Positions 41,572 to 50,249 of a stretch of 64,000 bases of DNA are shown one piece after another; position 1 is the stretch's first letter; every line of letters starts with the position of its first letter. A program made the position numbers and the translations under genes. The stretch is from Micromonospora_H sonneratiae. Its GTDB lineage: Bacteria; Actinomycetota; Actinomycetes; Mycobacteriales; Micromonosporaceae. The notes beneath the pieces were generated by a model that made no database searches, had not been told where the DNA came from, and was given only the letters and a program-made list of their open reading frames with translations. The DNA is taken from positions 12,570-76,569 of the forward strand of contig NZ_JBHTMP010000035.1 of NCBI RefSeq assembly GCF_042679305.1, in the 5' to 3' direction.

Positions 41572-42387
41572 TCAGGTCACCGGATAGAGCTTCTCCAGGT
41601 ACGCGGCCACGCCGTCCTCGTCGTTGGCGAGCGTCACCTCGTCGGCGATCTCCAGCACGTTGCGGTGCGCGTTCGCCACTGCGACCGACCGACCGGCCCA
41701 GGTCAGCATCGGCAGGTCGTTGGGCATGTCGCCGAAGGCGACGACGTCGTCGGCGGTCAGACCGTGCCGGGCACAGAACCAGGCCAGGCCGGCGGCCTTG
41801 GTCACCCCGAACGCGGAGATCTCGACCAGGCCGCTACGCGACGAGTGGGTCGCCTCGGCGAGTCCCTGGAGCGCGCCGGCGACCACCGCGGCGAAGGCGT
41901 CCGGATCCTGGACGCCGGCTCGGGCCAGCAACTTGACCGCCGGTGCCGAGAGCAGTTCCTCCGGCGCGTCGACGGCCCGGATGGCCTCGGGTATCTCGTC
42001 CCGGTGTATCCGGTATCCGGCCTCGTGCCGCATCTCGCGTCCGTCGGCGATCTCGACGGCGAAGTTGATCCCGGGAACCTCGGCCCGGAGCCGTCGGGCC
42101 ACCTCGCCGAGCAGTTCGGGGGCCAGCGGATCGGCCCGCAGCACGACGTCCTCGATCGGGTCGTAGACCACCGCGCCGTTGGCGCAGATCGCCGGCACCT
42201 GGGCACCCAGGTGGTCGTACACCCGGGTGAGCCACCGGATCGGACGGCCGGTGACCAGCACGACCTGTCCGCCCGCCGCGACGACCCGCTCGATGGCCTC
42301 GACGGTACGGGGGCTGACTGACCGGTCAGATCGGAGCAGCGTGCCGTCGAGATCGGTGGCCACCAGGCGAGGAAGTTGTCCCATCAA
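41572..42387 (-). CDS. HAD phosphatase, Cof-like, second of a pair
   Basis: 271 residues. The HAD motifs are LVATDLDGTLLRSD (Asp nucleophile), VLVTGRP, KLLARA (Lys) and FGDMPNDLPMLTWAGRSVAVANAH, with the GDxxND acid pair. The cap is the Cof type (C2). Substrates in this family are sugar phosphates, nucleotides or cofactor phosphates, so no call is made. It overlaps the preceding HAD gene by four bases (42384-42387) and is probably translated with it. The first ATG is one codon upstream of a second. Confidence 0.92.
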   Translation of the reverse strand: MMGQLPRLVATDLDGTLLRSDRSVSPRTVEAIERVVAAGGQVVLVTGRPIRWLTRVYDHLGAQVPAICANGAVVYDPIEDVVLRADPLAPELLGEVARRLRAEVPGINFAVEIADGREMRHEAGYRIHRDEIPEAIRAVDAPEELLSAPAVKLLARAGVQDPDAFAAVVAGALQGLAEATHSSRSGLVEISAFGVTKAAGLAWFCARHGLTADDVVAFGDMPNDLPMLTWAGRSVAVANAHRNVLEIADEVTLANDEDGVAAYLEKLYPVT

Positions 42388-43205
42388 CGCGACAGTAGAC
42401 GATCGAGGTAGACCGCTACCCCGTCGTCGTCGTTGCGCAGGGTCACCTCGTCGGCGGACGCCCGTACGCTGTCATGGGCGTTGGCGACGGCGACCCGTCC
42501 CCAGCCGGCCCAGTCGAACATCGGCAGGTCGTTCGGCATGTCGCCGAAGACCAGCACGTCAGCGGGGTCGACGCCGATGGACTGCGCGACGACGTTGAGC
42601 CCGGTGCCCTTGTCGACGCCGGGCGGGCAGATCTCGATGAAACCGAGTCCGGCCTGGGTGAGCGCGGCCAGGCTCGGCGAGACGAGCTTCCGGGCGGTGG
42701 CCAACAACACGTCCACGTCGTGGTTCCTGGTCCGCGCGAACGCCTTGATCACGTCGGTGGCCAGGCAGTCCGTCCGGCTGCGTTCCTCGAACCTGTCCGG
42801 GTACGGCCAGCTCGGATCGAAGTCGCCCCACAGGGGGGCCTCGTGTCCGTCCATCGCCTCGACCATCACGGTCAGCGGACCGACCTCGGCCTCCAGCGTG
42901 GTCAGCAACTCGGCCAGGACCGTACCGGGGAGCCGCTCGTCGCGTAGCACCACCGGACCGGCCGGGTCCGTCTGGTCGACCACCCGGCCACCGCCGGCCA
43001 TCACCAGGAAGTCCGCTGCCCGGATGTCGTTGCGGGTCAGCTCGGCCAGCCGGGGACCGCGTCCGGTGGCGGCCACCACCGGGATTCCGGCCGCCCGGAC
43101 CCGGTCGAGTACCTGGTGGGTGTACGCCGAGACGGTGTTGTCACTGCGTACCAGCGTGCCGTCGAGGTCGGTGGCGATCAGCTTGGGCAGTCCGGGGCGG
43201 GGCAT
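42384..43205 (-). CDS. HAD phosphatase, Cof-like, first of a pair
   Basis: 273 residues, with the same plan as its neighbour: LIATDLDGTLVRSDNTVS, VVAATGRGP, KLVSPSL and FGDMPNDLPMFDWAGWGRVAVANAHDSVR. About half of the residues around the motifs are identical to those of the downstream gene, so the pair arose by tandem duplication. The ATG 43203-43205 has a GGAGAAGGAGG ribosome site, clear grounds for discarding the upstream extension of 35 residues. It lies 139 bases from the serS stop on the same strand. Confidence 0.92.
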   Translation of the reverse strand: MPRPGLPKLIATDLDGTLVRSDNTVSAYTHQVLDRVRAAGIPVVAATGRGPRLAELTRNDIRAADFLVMAGGGRVVDQTDPAGPVVLRDERLPGTVLAELLTTLEAEVGPLTVMVEAMDGHEAPLWGDFDPSWPYPDRFEERSRTDCLATDVIKAFARTRNHDVDVLLATARKLVSPSLAALTQAGLGFIEICPPGVDKGTGLNVVAQSIGVDPADVLVFGDMPNDLPMFDWAGWGRVAVANAHDSVRASADEVTLRNDDDGVAVYLDRLLSR

Positions 43206-43344
43206 CGATCCTCCTTCTCCCGCCATCCGGTGACCGGGGAGCAGGCCCCCGGCCCGACCGCTCGGGCCTGTGCCCACGATGACGGGGAGCAACCGTACCT
43301 CGCAAGACACGGCGCTCCCATGGCTTTCCGGTGAATCGAACGCG

Positions 43345-44634
43345 TCAACGTGAAGGTTCGAGCACGTCCCGTCCGCCGAGGTACGGCTGGAGTGCCTTCG
43401 GCACCCGTACCGAGCCGTCCGGTTGCTGGTGGTTCTCCAGGATCGGGATCAGCCAGCGGGTAGTGGCGAGGGTGCCGTTGAGCGTGGCAGCCGTCTGTGT
43501 TTTGCCGTTTTCGTCCCGGTATCGAATGTTGAGGCGTCGAGCCTGGAACGTCGTGCAGTTCGAGGTCGACGTCACCTCACGGTAGCGCCCCTGGGACGGC
43601 ACCCACGCCTCACAGTCGTACTTGCGGGCCGCGCTCGACCCGAGGTCACCCGCAGCCACGTCGATCACCCGATAGGGCACCTCGACCTTGGCCAGCATCT
43701 CCTCTTCCCAGGCCAGCAGCCGCAGGTGCTCGGCGTGCGCCTCCTCCGGCCGGCAGTAGGAGAACATCTCGACCTTGTCGAACTGGTGCACCCGCAGGAT
43801 GCCCCGGACGTCCTTGCCGTACGACCCGGCCTCCCGGCGGAAGCACGACGACCAGCCCGCGTAACGCAGCGGAGTGGTCAGCGGCAGGATCTCACCGGCG
43901 TGGTAACCGGCCAGTGGCACCTCGCTGGTGCCCACCAGGAAGAGATCGTCGGCTTCGAGTCGGTAGACCTCGCTGGCGTGCGCGCCGAGGAAGCCGGTGC
44001 CCTCCATCGTGTCGGGCTTGACCAGCACCGGGGTGATGGCCGGGATGATGCCGTACTCCACCGCCTGGGCCATCGCCAGTTGCAGCAGGCCCAGTTGCAA
44101 CAGCGCCCCGACGCCGGTCAGGTAGTAGAACCGGCTGCCCGACACCTTCGCGCCGCGTTCGACGTCGATCGCGCGGAGGCCTTCACCCAGTTCCAGGTGG
44201 TCACGAAGCGGGAACCCGGCCGGGTTCTCCGCCGAGCCGAGCGGTGCCTCGCCGGTCGGCCGTACCTCGCGGAGCACCACGAAGTCGTCCTCGCCACCGG
44301 GCGGCGCACCCTCCTCGATCACGTTGGAGATCGTCAACTGCGCCTGGCGGAGCGTCGCGTCGGCCGCGCCGGCTGCCGCCTCGGCCGCCTTCACCTCCGC
44401 CGACAGGTCCTTGGTACGCCGCAGTAGCGCCTCCCGCTCGTCCCCGGTGGCCCGGGGCATCTGCTTGCTGAGCTGCTTCTGCTCGGCACGGAGGGCCTCG
44501 AACCGCTGGACCGAGGCGCGGCGCTCCTCGTCTGCCCGCAACAGATCGTCGACGACGGACTCAGACTCGCCACGGGCACGCTGGCTGGCACGGACGGTTT
44601 CCGGGTCATCGCGGATCAGGCGCAGGTCAATCAC
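43345..44634 (-). CDS. serS: Seryl-tRNA synthetase
   Basis: 429 residues, class II synthetase. The long N-terminal coiled coil (residues 1-105) binds the tRNA. Motif 2 is the CFRREAGSYGKDVRGILRVHQFDKVE segment, motif 3 LNGTLATTRWLIPILENHQ, and serine-binding residues are in GTSEVPLAGYHAGEILPL. It is essential and charges tRNA-Ser. The ATG at 44632-44634 is the family start. Its neighbours, two HAD phosphatases downstream and a membrane protein upstream, are the usual actinobacterial surroundings. Confidence 0.98.
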   Translation of the reverse strand: MIDLRLIRDDPETVRASQRARGESESVVDDLLRADEERRASVQRFEALRAEQKQLSKQMPRATGDEREALLRRTKDLSAEVKAAEAAAGAADATLRQAQLTISNVIEEGAPPGGEDDFVVLREVRPTGEAPLGSAENPAGFPLRDHLELGEGLRAIDVERGAKVSGSRFYYLTGVGALLQLGLLQLAMAQAVEYGIIPAITPVLVKPDTMEGTGFLGAHASEVYRLEADDLFLVGTSEVPLAGYHAGEILPLTTPLRYAGWSSCFRREAGSYGKDVRGILRVHQFDKVEMFSYCRPEEAHAEHLRLLAWEEEMLAKVEVPYRVIDVAAGDLGSSAARKYDCEAWVPSQGRYREVTSTSNCTTFQARRLNIRYRDENGKTQTAATLNGTLATTRWLIPILENHQQPDGSVRVPKALQPYLGGRDVLEPSR

Positions 44635-44707
44635 GAGAACCGATCCTACCGGGGCCGGTATCCCGGTCCCACTGAGATACCACCGGCCGCCCTGGCCACC
44701 GACCAGG

Positions 44708-45616
44708 TCAGTGCCCGGAGCGGTCGTCCCGACGAGGACCGGAGCGGTCGTCGTCCCGCCGCTGGCCGGGCCGCTCGTCCCGTCGCGGGTCGGCGCGTTG
44801 GTCAGCCCGCCTTGGCCAGGAGGCGAACGGGACGGCCGGCGACACCGTCAGGTCGTCCGGCGTGGCCGCCTGAACCTCGGCCACCACATCGGGTTCGGCG
44901 CTGCGGCGTCGCTGCCACGGCCAGCCACCACCGTCGCCCCGGTCCCCGCCTTCGTCGCCCGCCCGGTGACCGTCGTCGCCAGCCTCGGAGTCGGCGTGGT
45001 CCTGGTCGTCCGGGTGCGGGTCGCGGTCGTACGGAAGGCGGGCGGTCAACCCGACGAGGTAGAGCGCCAGCCCGAGGGCTGCGGTCCCGACGAACGCCAT
45101 CACCAGTCCCCGGCCGTAGACGACGGAGAGCCGATCGCCCGGTGCGAGGGTCAGTCGTTGTTCAACGTCGGCATCCAGCGCATATGTGGCGGCGGTCAGG
45201 ATGGCCAGCAGACCGACGCTCACGGCCAGACCGACCACCCGGGCGTTGTGCCGGACCGTCGGGGAGGAGCCGAACAGCACCAGGGACAGCACGCTTACGA
45301 GGCCGAGCACACCGACCAGGTAGCCGATGCCGAAGGAGCCGATCTCCGAGACGCCGGCCGTCACGTCGACCGTCGGTTGCACCCGGGTCGAGTCCCGGTC
45401 CGGCAGCGTGGTTATCGTCCACTCGCCGACCAGGGAGGCGAAGACGGCCACCGCGCCGAGACCGGCGACCACCGGTGCCAGTCGGCGATCCTGGAGGAAA
45501 CCGGTCAACAACCGGGGGGTACGCCCCGGACTACTCGGTGTGCCGTTGCCCCACTCGATCACCACTGCGCCGTCCGACCGGGCGTCCGGTCGGGGAACTG
45601 GATGATCGTTGGACAT
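44708..45616 (-). CDS. Four-helix membrane protein with charged tail
   Basis: 302 residues. Hydrophobic segments are LAPVVAGLGAVAVFASLVG, IGSFGIGYLVGVLGLVSVLSLVLF, VVGLAVSVGLLAILTAATYAL and LVMAFVGTAALGLALYLVGL, about residues 47-195. A 105-residue cytoplasmic tail is rich in Asp, Arg, Gly and His and ends in three near-copies of RRDD/RRDE (RRDERPGQRRDDDRSGPRRDD). No known domain is seen. It lies just upstream of serS on the same strand, a conserved position in Micromonospora-like genomes as I recall, so it may be co-expressed. Confidence 0.8.
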   Translation of the reverse strand: MSNDHPVPRPDARSDGAVVIEWGNGTPSSPGRTPRLLTGFLQDRRLAPVVAGLGAVAVFASLVGEWTITTLPDRDSTRVQPTVDVTAGVSEIGSFGIGYLVGVLGLVSVLSLVLFGSSPTVRHNARVVGLAVSVGLLAILTAATYALDADVEQRLTLAPGDRLSVVYGRGLVMAFVGTAALGLALYLVGLTARLPYDRDPHPDDQDHADSEAGDDGHRAGDEGGDRGDGGGWPWQRRRSAEPDVVAEVQAATPDDLTVSPAVPFASWPRRADQRADPRRDERPGQRRDDDRSGPRRDDRSGH

Positions 45617-45793
45617 AGGACGGTCCTTCCGCCGGAGGCGTGACGCTCCGCCGCATCATGACACAGCGCGGGCCTTCCGTCGGACAAGCGCGCGGCTGGC
45701 CGTCGGCGTACGACGGACGGGCCGTTCGCGTGCCAACGGCCTTGTTCCGTCGGCGCATCGCATCACCCGCTGCTTTGGGCTAGCGTCGGTCCC

Positions 45794-46222
45794 ATGCCTA
45801 TTCGTACCGCTTCCGCCCGCTGGCAGGGCAATCTCACTGACGGCTCCGGGACTGTCCGCACCGGCAAGGGCGGTCTGGAGGGGAACTACTCCTTCAAGTC
45901 GCGCTTCGAGGAGGGCGAGGGAACCAACCCGGAGGAGCTGATCGGTGCCGCCCACGCCGGCTGCTTCTCGATGGCTCTGTCCAAGGCGCTGGCCGACGCC
46001 GGTTCGCCGCCGACCTCGGTCGAGACGACGGCCCGGGTCCACTTCGACAAGACCGACGCGGGGATGACGGTCACCCGGATCGACCTCGAAACGGTCGGTG
46101 ACGTGCCCGGGCTCGACGAGGCTGAGTTCGGCAGGTTCGCCGAGGGGGCGAAGGCGAACTGCCCGATCTCCCGGCTGCTCTCCGCCGCAGCGGAGATCAC
46201 TCTCACCGCCCGCCTCTCCTGA
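45794..46222 (+). CDS. OsmC family peroxidase
   Basis: 142 residues. The two catalytic cysteines are seen in GAAHAGCFSMALSKAL and KANCPISRLLSAAAEITL. OsmC/Ohr enzymes reduce organic hydroperoxides with lipoyl-linked electrons; the spacing of the cysteines and ENPEELIGAAHAGC suits the OsmC subgroup. It starts at ATG 45794 in a 177-base gap from the divergent membrane protein. The neighbouring genes downstream on the same strand are the metallopeptidase and AIM24 genes, separated by 15 and 86 bases. Confidence 0.94.
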   Translation: MPIRTASARWQGNLTDGSGTVRTGKGGLEGNYSFKSRFEEGEGTNPEELIGAAHAGCFSMALSKALADAGSPPTSVETTARVHFDKTDAGMTVTRIDLETVGDVPGLDEAEFGRFAEGAKANCPISRLLSAAAEITLTARLS

Positions 46223-46237
46223 TCCCACTCCGGCACA

Positions 46238-46600
46238 ATGGTGTACGTGCCGGTTGAGATGAGCCGCGAGCGTTTCGAGGAGTTGGTGGCCGAGGCCCTC
46301 GATGAGGTGCCCGAGGAACTGCTCGGTCTGATGAGCAACGTGGTCATCCTGGTAGAGGACGAGTCGCCTGCCGGCGAGCCGGAGCTGCTCGGCCTCTACG
46401 AGGGTCATGCCCTGACCGACCGGGGCTGGGACTACTCGGGTGTGCTGCCGGACCGGATCCTGATCTACCGCAAGCCCATTCTGCGCATCTGCGACAGCGA
46501 CGAGGACGTCATCGACGAAGTGGCCATTACCGTCGTACACGAAATTGCCCACCATTTCGGTATCGACGACGAACGGCTGCACGAACTCGGCTGGGGCTGA
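46238..46600 (+). CDS. Zincin-like metallopeptidase
   Basis: 120 residues. The zinc motif is VHEIAHHFGIDDERLHELGWG (HExxH with a later Glu), as in the small metallopeptidases formerly called DUF1025/COG3824. N-terminal MSRERFEELVAEALDEVPEELLGLMSNVVILVED is conserved in the family. Substrates are unknown. Two in-frame starts lie at 46238 and 46259; MSRERF begins the conserved part. It lies 15 bases after the OsmC gene and 86 before AIM24. Confidence 0.93.
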   Translation: MVYVPVEMSRERFEELVAEALDEVPEELLGLMSNVVILVEDESPAGEPELLGLYEGHALTDRGWDYSGVLPDRILIYRKPILRICDSDEDVIDEVAITVVHEIAHHFGIDDERLHELGWG

Positions 46601-46686
46601 ATCAGGTTCCTGACATACGGCGACTACGGTCTTGTGTCGGTTGCCTACCCTCAGGCGATCAGTTCAGTACCAGGAGGGACTCTCAG

Positions 46687-47412
46687 ATGCGCAGCGCGCT
46701 TTTCTCCGCGGAAAACCTGGAGAAGGAGTCTGCCCAGCCCGGCATGCGGCTCCAGAACCACAAGATGTTGAAGATCGAGCTCAACGGGGAAGCCATGGCC
46801 CGGGTCGGCTCGATGGTCGCCTACCAGGGACAGGTCCAGTTCCAGGCCCTCGGCTCCGGTGGGATCGGCAAGTTCCTCAAGCAGAAGCTCACCGGCGAAG
46901 GCGTGCCGTTGATGAAGCTGACCGGTCGGGGCGACGTCTTCCTCGCCGACTTCGCTTCCGACGTACACATCATCGACCTGGAGCCGGGCGACGCGCTGTC
47001 GATCAACGGTTCCAGCGTGCTGGCCTTCGATTCGACCCTGCAGTACGACATCAAGATGGTCAGCGGAGCCGGCATGATGTCGTCCTCCGGCCTGTTCAAC
47101 TGCGTGTTCACCGGTTACGGCCGGATCGCCGTCACCACCAAGGGAACGCCCGTGGTGCTCAACGTCGACCAGCCGACCTACGTCGACCCGCAGGCTGCGG
47201 TCTGCTGGTCGGCCAACCTTCAGGTCGGTTACCACCGGGCGGAGCAGCTCGGCCTGGGCACGCTGCTCGGTCGTCGGACCGGGGAAGCGTTCACCATGAG
47301 CTTCGCCGGCCAGGGCTTCGTGATCGTCCAGCCGTCCGAGGAACCGCCGATCGCCGGCAGCGGGCAGCAGGGACAGGGCGGTGGCGGCCTGCTCGGTGGG
47401 CTGATGGACTGA
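46687..47412 (+). CDS. AIM24 family protein
   Basis: 241 residues. The AIM24 (TraA/TerD-like beta-barrel) family shows MLKIELNGEAMARVGSMVAYQGQVQF, GDVFLADFASDVHIIDLEPGD and LSINGSSVLAFDSTLQYDIKMVSGAGMMSSSGLFNCVFTGYG. The ending is glycine-rich (GGGGLLGGLMD). The start has an exceptionally good AGGAGGGAC before ATG 46687. Yeast AIM24 affects mitochondrial inner-membrane structure; the bacterial function is not known. It stands before a convergent hairpin and pheA. Confidence 0.92.
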   Translation: MRSALFSAENLEKESAQPGMRLQNHKMLKIELNGEAMARVGSMVAYQGQVQFQALGSGGIGKFLKQKLTGEGVPLMKLTGRGDVFLADFASDVHIIDLEPGDALSINGSSVLAFDSTLQYDIKMVSGAGMMSSSGLFNCVFTGYGRIAVTTKGTPVVLNVDQPTYVDPQAAVCWSANLQVGYHRAEQLGLGTLLGRRTGEAFTMSFAGQGFVIVQPSEEPPIAGSGQQGQGGGGLLGGLMD

Positions 47413-47460
47413 TCGCAACCGGGGACGCCGGCAACGGACGCATTCCCGCGCGGTCCGTGG

Positions 47461-47506
47461 TGCACCGCCAGGACCAGCAGGAACACGGCCAGGTCCCGGC
47501 GGTGCA
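47461..47506. terminator. Hairpin between convergent AIM24 and pheA genes
   Basis: TGCACCGCCAGGACC (47461-47475) pairs with GGTCCCGGCGGTGCA (47492-47506) at 14 of 15 positions around a 16-base loop. It lies between the stops at 47412 and 47517 and probably terminates both genes. Confidence 0.8.
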
Positions 47507-47516
47507 GAGGACGCGG

Positions 47517-48476
47517 TCAGGTGATGTCGCCGGCCCGCAGCCGGGCCAGCCAGGCGGTGGCGTCGGCGTAGTCGAGATCAGATCGGTCGGTGGGGGCAGC
47601 GGCTGTCGGTTGCTCCCCCGCCGTCGCGGTCCAGCGGTGTCTCGGGTACGACCCGAGGAAGCGTACGTCGGCGCAGACCAGCCGCAGCCCGCGTAGCGCC
47701 TCGCCGAGCCGGTCGTCGGCGACGTGTCCGTTGCAGTCGAGGAAGAAGACGTACCGGCCCAGCGCCTCACCGGTCGGGCGGGATTCGATGCGGGTCAGGT
47801 TGACTCCACGTACGGCCAGTTCCATCAGCACGTTCAGCAATGCGCCGACCCGGTCGTGGGCGATGTAGACGGCCAGCGAAGTCAGGTCGTCACCGGTCGG
47901 CGGACCTGCCGGTCCGGGCCGGGACACCAGGGCGAACCGGGTCACCGCGTCCTTGTGGTCGGCGATCTTGTCGGCCAGGACGGCGAGCCGTTGCCGGGCC
48001 GCCCCGATCGGCGCACAGATCGCGGCGTCGTACTCACCCGTGGCGGCGGAGGCGGCAGCTGCGCCGTTGGAGAGCACGTCCACCACCACCGCGTCGGGCA
48101 GGTGGGTGCCGAGCCAGCCCCGGCACTGGGTGGACGCCTGCGGATGTGCGGCGACCGTACGGATGGTGTCCAGCGTCGTACCCGCCCGGGCACCGAGCAC
48201 GAACTCGACCGGTAGGACGATCTCCCGGGTGATCATCAGCGGTTCACCGTCGACCATCTCGTCCAGGGTCACCCCGACCGCCCCGCCGATCGAGTTCTCC
48301 AGCGGTACCAGGGCGGCGTCGGCATCACCGACGCGTACGGCGTCCAGCGCCTCCGGAACGCTCCGGGCCGGCGTACGGCTGCCGTGCTCGGCGGCGGAGA
48401 TGGTGCGCAACGCCTGCTCGGCGAAGGTGCCCTCGGGGCCGAGGTAGACGAAGCGGGTGGGTGGAGTGCCAGGCAT
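47517..48476 (-). CDS. pheA: Prephenate dehydratase
   Basis: 319 residues. The catalytic domain (about 1-195) has YLGPEGTFAEQAL, VPLENSIGGAVGVTLDEM, and the diagnostic KDAVTRFALVSR with Thr-Arg-Phe. The regulatory ACT domain (about 205-285) shows VGALLNVLMELAVRGVNLTRIESRPTGEALGRYVFFLD with the Phe-binding ESRP. The enzyme makes phenylpyruvate in phenylalanine synthesis and is fed back by phenylalanine. The ATG 48474-48476 excludes the preceding 25 codons, which belong to the upstream lipoprotein's end. It lies 10 bases after that gene. Confidence 0.96.
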   Translation of the reverse strand: MPGTPPTRFVYLGPEGTFAEQALRTISAAEHGSRTPARSVPEALDAVRVGDADAALVPLENSIGGAVGVTLDEMVDGEPLMITREIVLPVEFVLGARAGTTLDTIRTVAAHPQASTQCRGWLGTHLPDAVVVDVLSNGAAAASAATGEYDAAICAPIGAARQRLAVLADKIADHKDAVTRFALVSRPGPAGPPTGDDLTSLAVYIAHDRVGALLNVLMELAVRGVNLTRIESRPTGEALGRYVFFLDCNGHVADDRLGEALRGLRLVCADVRFLGSYPRHRWTATAGEQPTAAAPTDRSDLDYADATAWLARLRAGDIT

Positions 48477-48486
48477 GGCACCCAGC

Positions 48487-49032
48487 CTATCCACCGAAGG
48501 TGGGCAGCAGAGCCTGCTCGCAGGCGACGAACCTGATGCCGGTGGGCGCACCGACCCGGACCGGGATGTTGCAGACGTCGGTGCCTGCGGTGACCAGGGT
48601 CAGGGCGGCCGGGGATCCCTTCGACACGACCTGCAGCGGCTCGCGGTTGGGGATCTGGACGACGCTGTACTGCCAGTCGCCGGCGCAGAGTGGACCGGTG
48701 GAGACGGTGGCCCGGGTGTTGGCCGACAGCAGGTTGGACGCCCGACGCAGCAGGGCGATCACCTGGGCCCCGGTCGGGCTGCCCTGACAGTCGGTTGCGG
48801 TGGCCTCCGGGAAGCGGGCGGTGGGCGTTGGGGCAGTCGGTGTGGGCAGGGACCTGCCCGGCAGGGTCGGCGGCAGGCCGGTGGGCGCCGAACTGTGCGG
48901 CGTGGGCAGGCTCCCGCCGGGATTCTCCAACTCCGGTGGCACCCCGCAGGCGGACAGCGTAAGGGTCGCGGCGGCCAGGGCGCTGGCGATGAGCAGCCGG
49001 TTTGCAGCACTGGAGAACGGTGCGCGGAGCAC
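48487..49032 (-). CDS. Putative lipoprotein upstream of pheA
   Basis: 181 residues. The N-terminus (NRLLIASALAAATLTLSAC) ends in the lipobox LSAC at residues 26-29, giving a lipid-anchored external protein. A Pro/Thr-rich linker (about 30-75) precedes a domain of about 100 residues with four cysteines (TDCQGSP, GPLCAGDW, DVCNIPV and FVACEQA). No family is recognised. It runs into pheA with a 10-base gap, and may be co-transcribed, but there is no functional link to see. Confidence 0.82.
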   Translation of the reverse strand: MLRAPFSSAANRLLIASALAAATLTLSACGVPPELENPGGSLPTPHSSAPTGLPPTLPGRSLPTPTAPTPTARFPEATATDCQGSPTGAQVIALLRRASNLLSANTRATVSTGPLCAGDWQYSVVQIPNREPLQVVSKGSPAALTLVTAGTDVCNIPVRVGAPTGIRFVACEQALLPTFGG

Positions 49033-49127
49033 GAGCCGCCTCCCTGGGCATAGGTGGACGCCGTTGTGTCGCGTGACTGAGCCCCATCGTAGGGCCTGTC
49101 GATCGCCATTTGGAGGTCAGGCGGTGA

Positions 49128-49520
49128 TCAAATGCCGGCGACCCGGTGCCCGGCGTGGGTGAGGGCGGCCAGTGCCTCCGCCAGTCGGACCGAGGGCACC
49201 AGCAGATAGTCGGTGTCGTAGGTCGAGAAGGCCACGATGTTGACCCGGGCATCGGCCAGCGGCACGACCAGCGAGGCGAGGATTCCGGTCAGGGCCAGGT
49301 CCATCGGGCCGGCGACCTGGAGACATCGCCAGGGGGTCTCGACGGTGGCCTCGGCAGGTACCCGGTCGGCGGGGCAGATGATCGATATCTCGTCGGCGGT
49401 CCAGCTGACCGACACGATCCCGGGATCCGTGGGGCCGCTCAGCAGACCGGCCGGCACCGACGAGCCGGTGGGCAGTCGGCACACGGCGTATTCCTCCGGC
49501 AGCAGAGCGACATCCAGCAT
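49128..49520 (-). CDS. ACT domain-containing protein
   Basis: 130 residues. Two ACT-like beta-alpha-beta units are suggested: the second is well formed (GPMDLALTGILASLVVPLADARVNIVAFSTYDTDYLLVPSVRLAEALAALTHAGHRV). It matches the stand-alone ACT_7 proteins (CASTOR-like) that bind amino acids, although no partner enzyme is fused here. The first half includes VSVSWTADEISIICP, another feature of that family. It stands alone upstream of the PAS-like gene's transcript end, with pheA about 650 bases away, so a link to amino-acid control is only a guess. Confidence 0.85.
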   Translation of the reverse strand: MLDVALLPEEYAVCRLPTGSSVPAGLLSGPTDPGIVSVSWTADEISIICPADRVPAEATVETPWRCLQVAGPMDLALTGILASLVVPLADARVNIVAFSTYDTDYLLVPSVRLAEALAALTHAGHRVAGI

Positions 49521-49673
49521 GATGGGAACCTAACGCTGGTCAGGGGAATGTCCCAACTCCGTACGGTGCGGCGAAAACCACAGCGGCTTCTTTCGGCGCC
49601 TGCCGAGATGCTGGCCGACGAGGTTGTCCTGCCCGCTAACGCCCGGTGTCGGGAACGACAACTAGATAGAACG

Positions 49674-50135
49674 TCAGATCTCGGAAAAGAAGGTAAGCGA
49701 TCCGGCGACCTCGCCATCCGCCAGGATCGGTGTGGTGATGGCATCGACTGTGGCGTCGGCCTCACCGGCCGACGTGGGCCGGACCCGCAGCAGGCCTCGG
49801 GCCAGCCGACCGGAGGTCAGCGCCAACAGCGGCGGGATCTTGTCGACCTCCTGCTCGGTCAGTTCGGCGCGGGCTGCGGTGAAGTCGAGCAGCCGGAGGC
49901 CGCCGTCCAGCAGTGGCAGGTCGATGACGTCGGCCGGTTCGCCGAGCCCGAGCAGCCGACAACAGGAGACGGAGACTGCGGCGATGGTGGTGTCACGGTC
50001 GATGAGCAGGCACGGCTCGGCGGCGCTGGAAACGGTGGCGGACCACCGGGCGAAGCTGTCGTCGGACTTCTGCTCTACCGGAGCGCTGATCGGAGGGATT
50101 CGCACTTCCGAGAGGGAGAGTTCGACGTGCGCCAC
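49674..50135 (-). CDS. PAS-like domain protein
   Basis: 153 residues. The core (about 25-150) looks like a PAS sensor: WSATVSSAAEPCLLIDRDTTIAAVSVSCCRLLGLGEPADVIDLPLLDGGLRLLDF, then a strand ITTPILADGEVAGSLTFF. There is no output domain, so it would sense or bind a partner in the cytoplasm. The GTG at 50133-50135 is supported by AGGAGG four bases upstream; an earlier GTG (50153) would put that site within the coding sequence. The family match is moderate. Confidence 0.62.
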   Translation of the reverse strand: MAHVELSLSEVRIPPISAPVEQKSDDSFARWSATVSSAAEPCLLIDRDTTIAAVSVSCCRLLGLGEPADVIDLPLLDGGLRLLDFTAARAELTEQEVDKIPPLLALTSGRLARGLLRVRPTSAGEADATVDAITTPILADGEVAGSLTFFSEI

Positions 50136-50249
50136 CGCGCCTCCTATGTACACCGCCGGCTCATCGCGCTAGCCGGTTCAGACCGGGATGGCCGACGCCC
50201 GCCGAGGCAGCGGTTGTACGCCCCGGCGGGGTGGCACCGGTTGGTGACG

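Noticed and set aside
48252..48300. Tryptophan- or leader-peptide attenuation for pheA
   Set aside because: The DNA upstream of pheA is coding for a lipoprotein, with only 10 bases between, so no leader peptide with phenylalanine codons fits.
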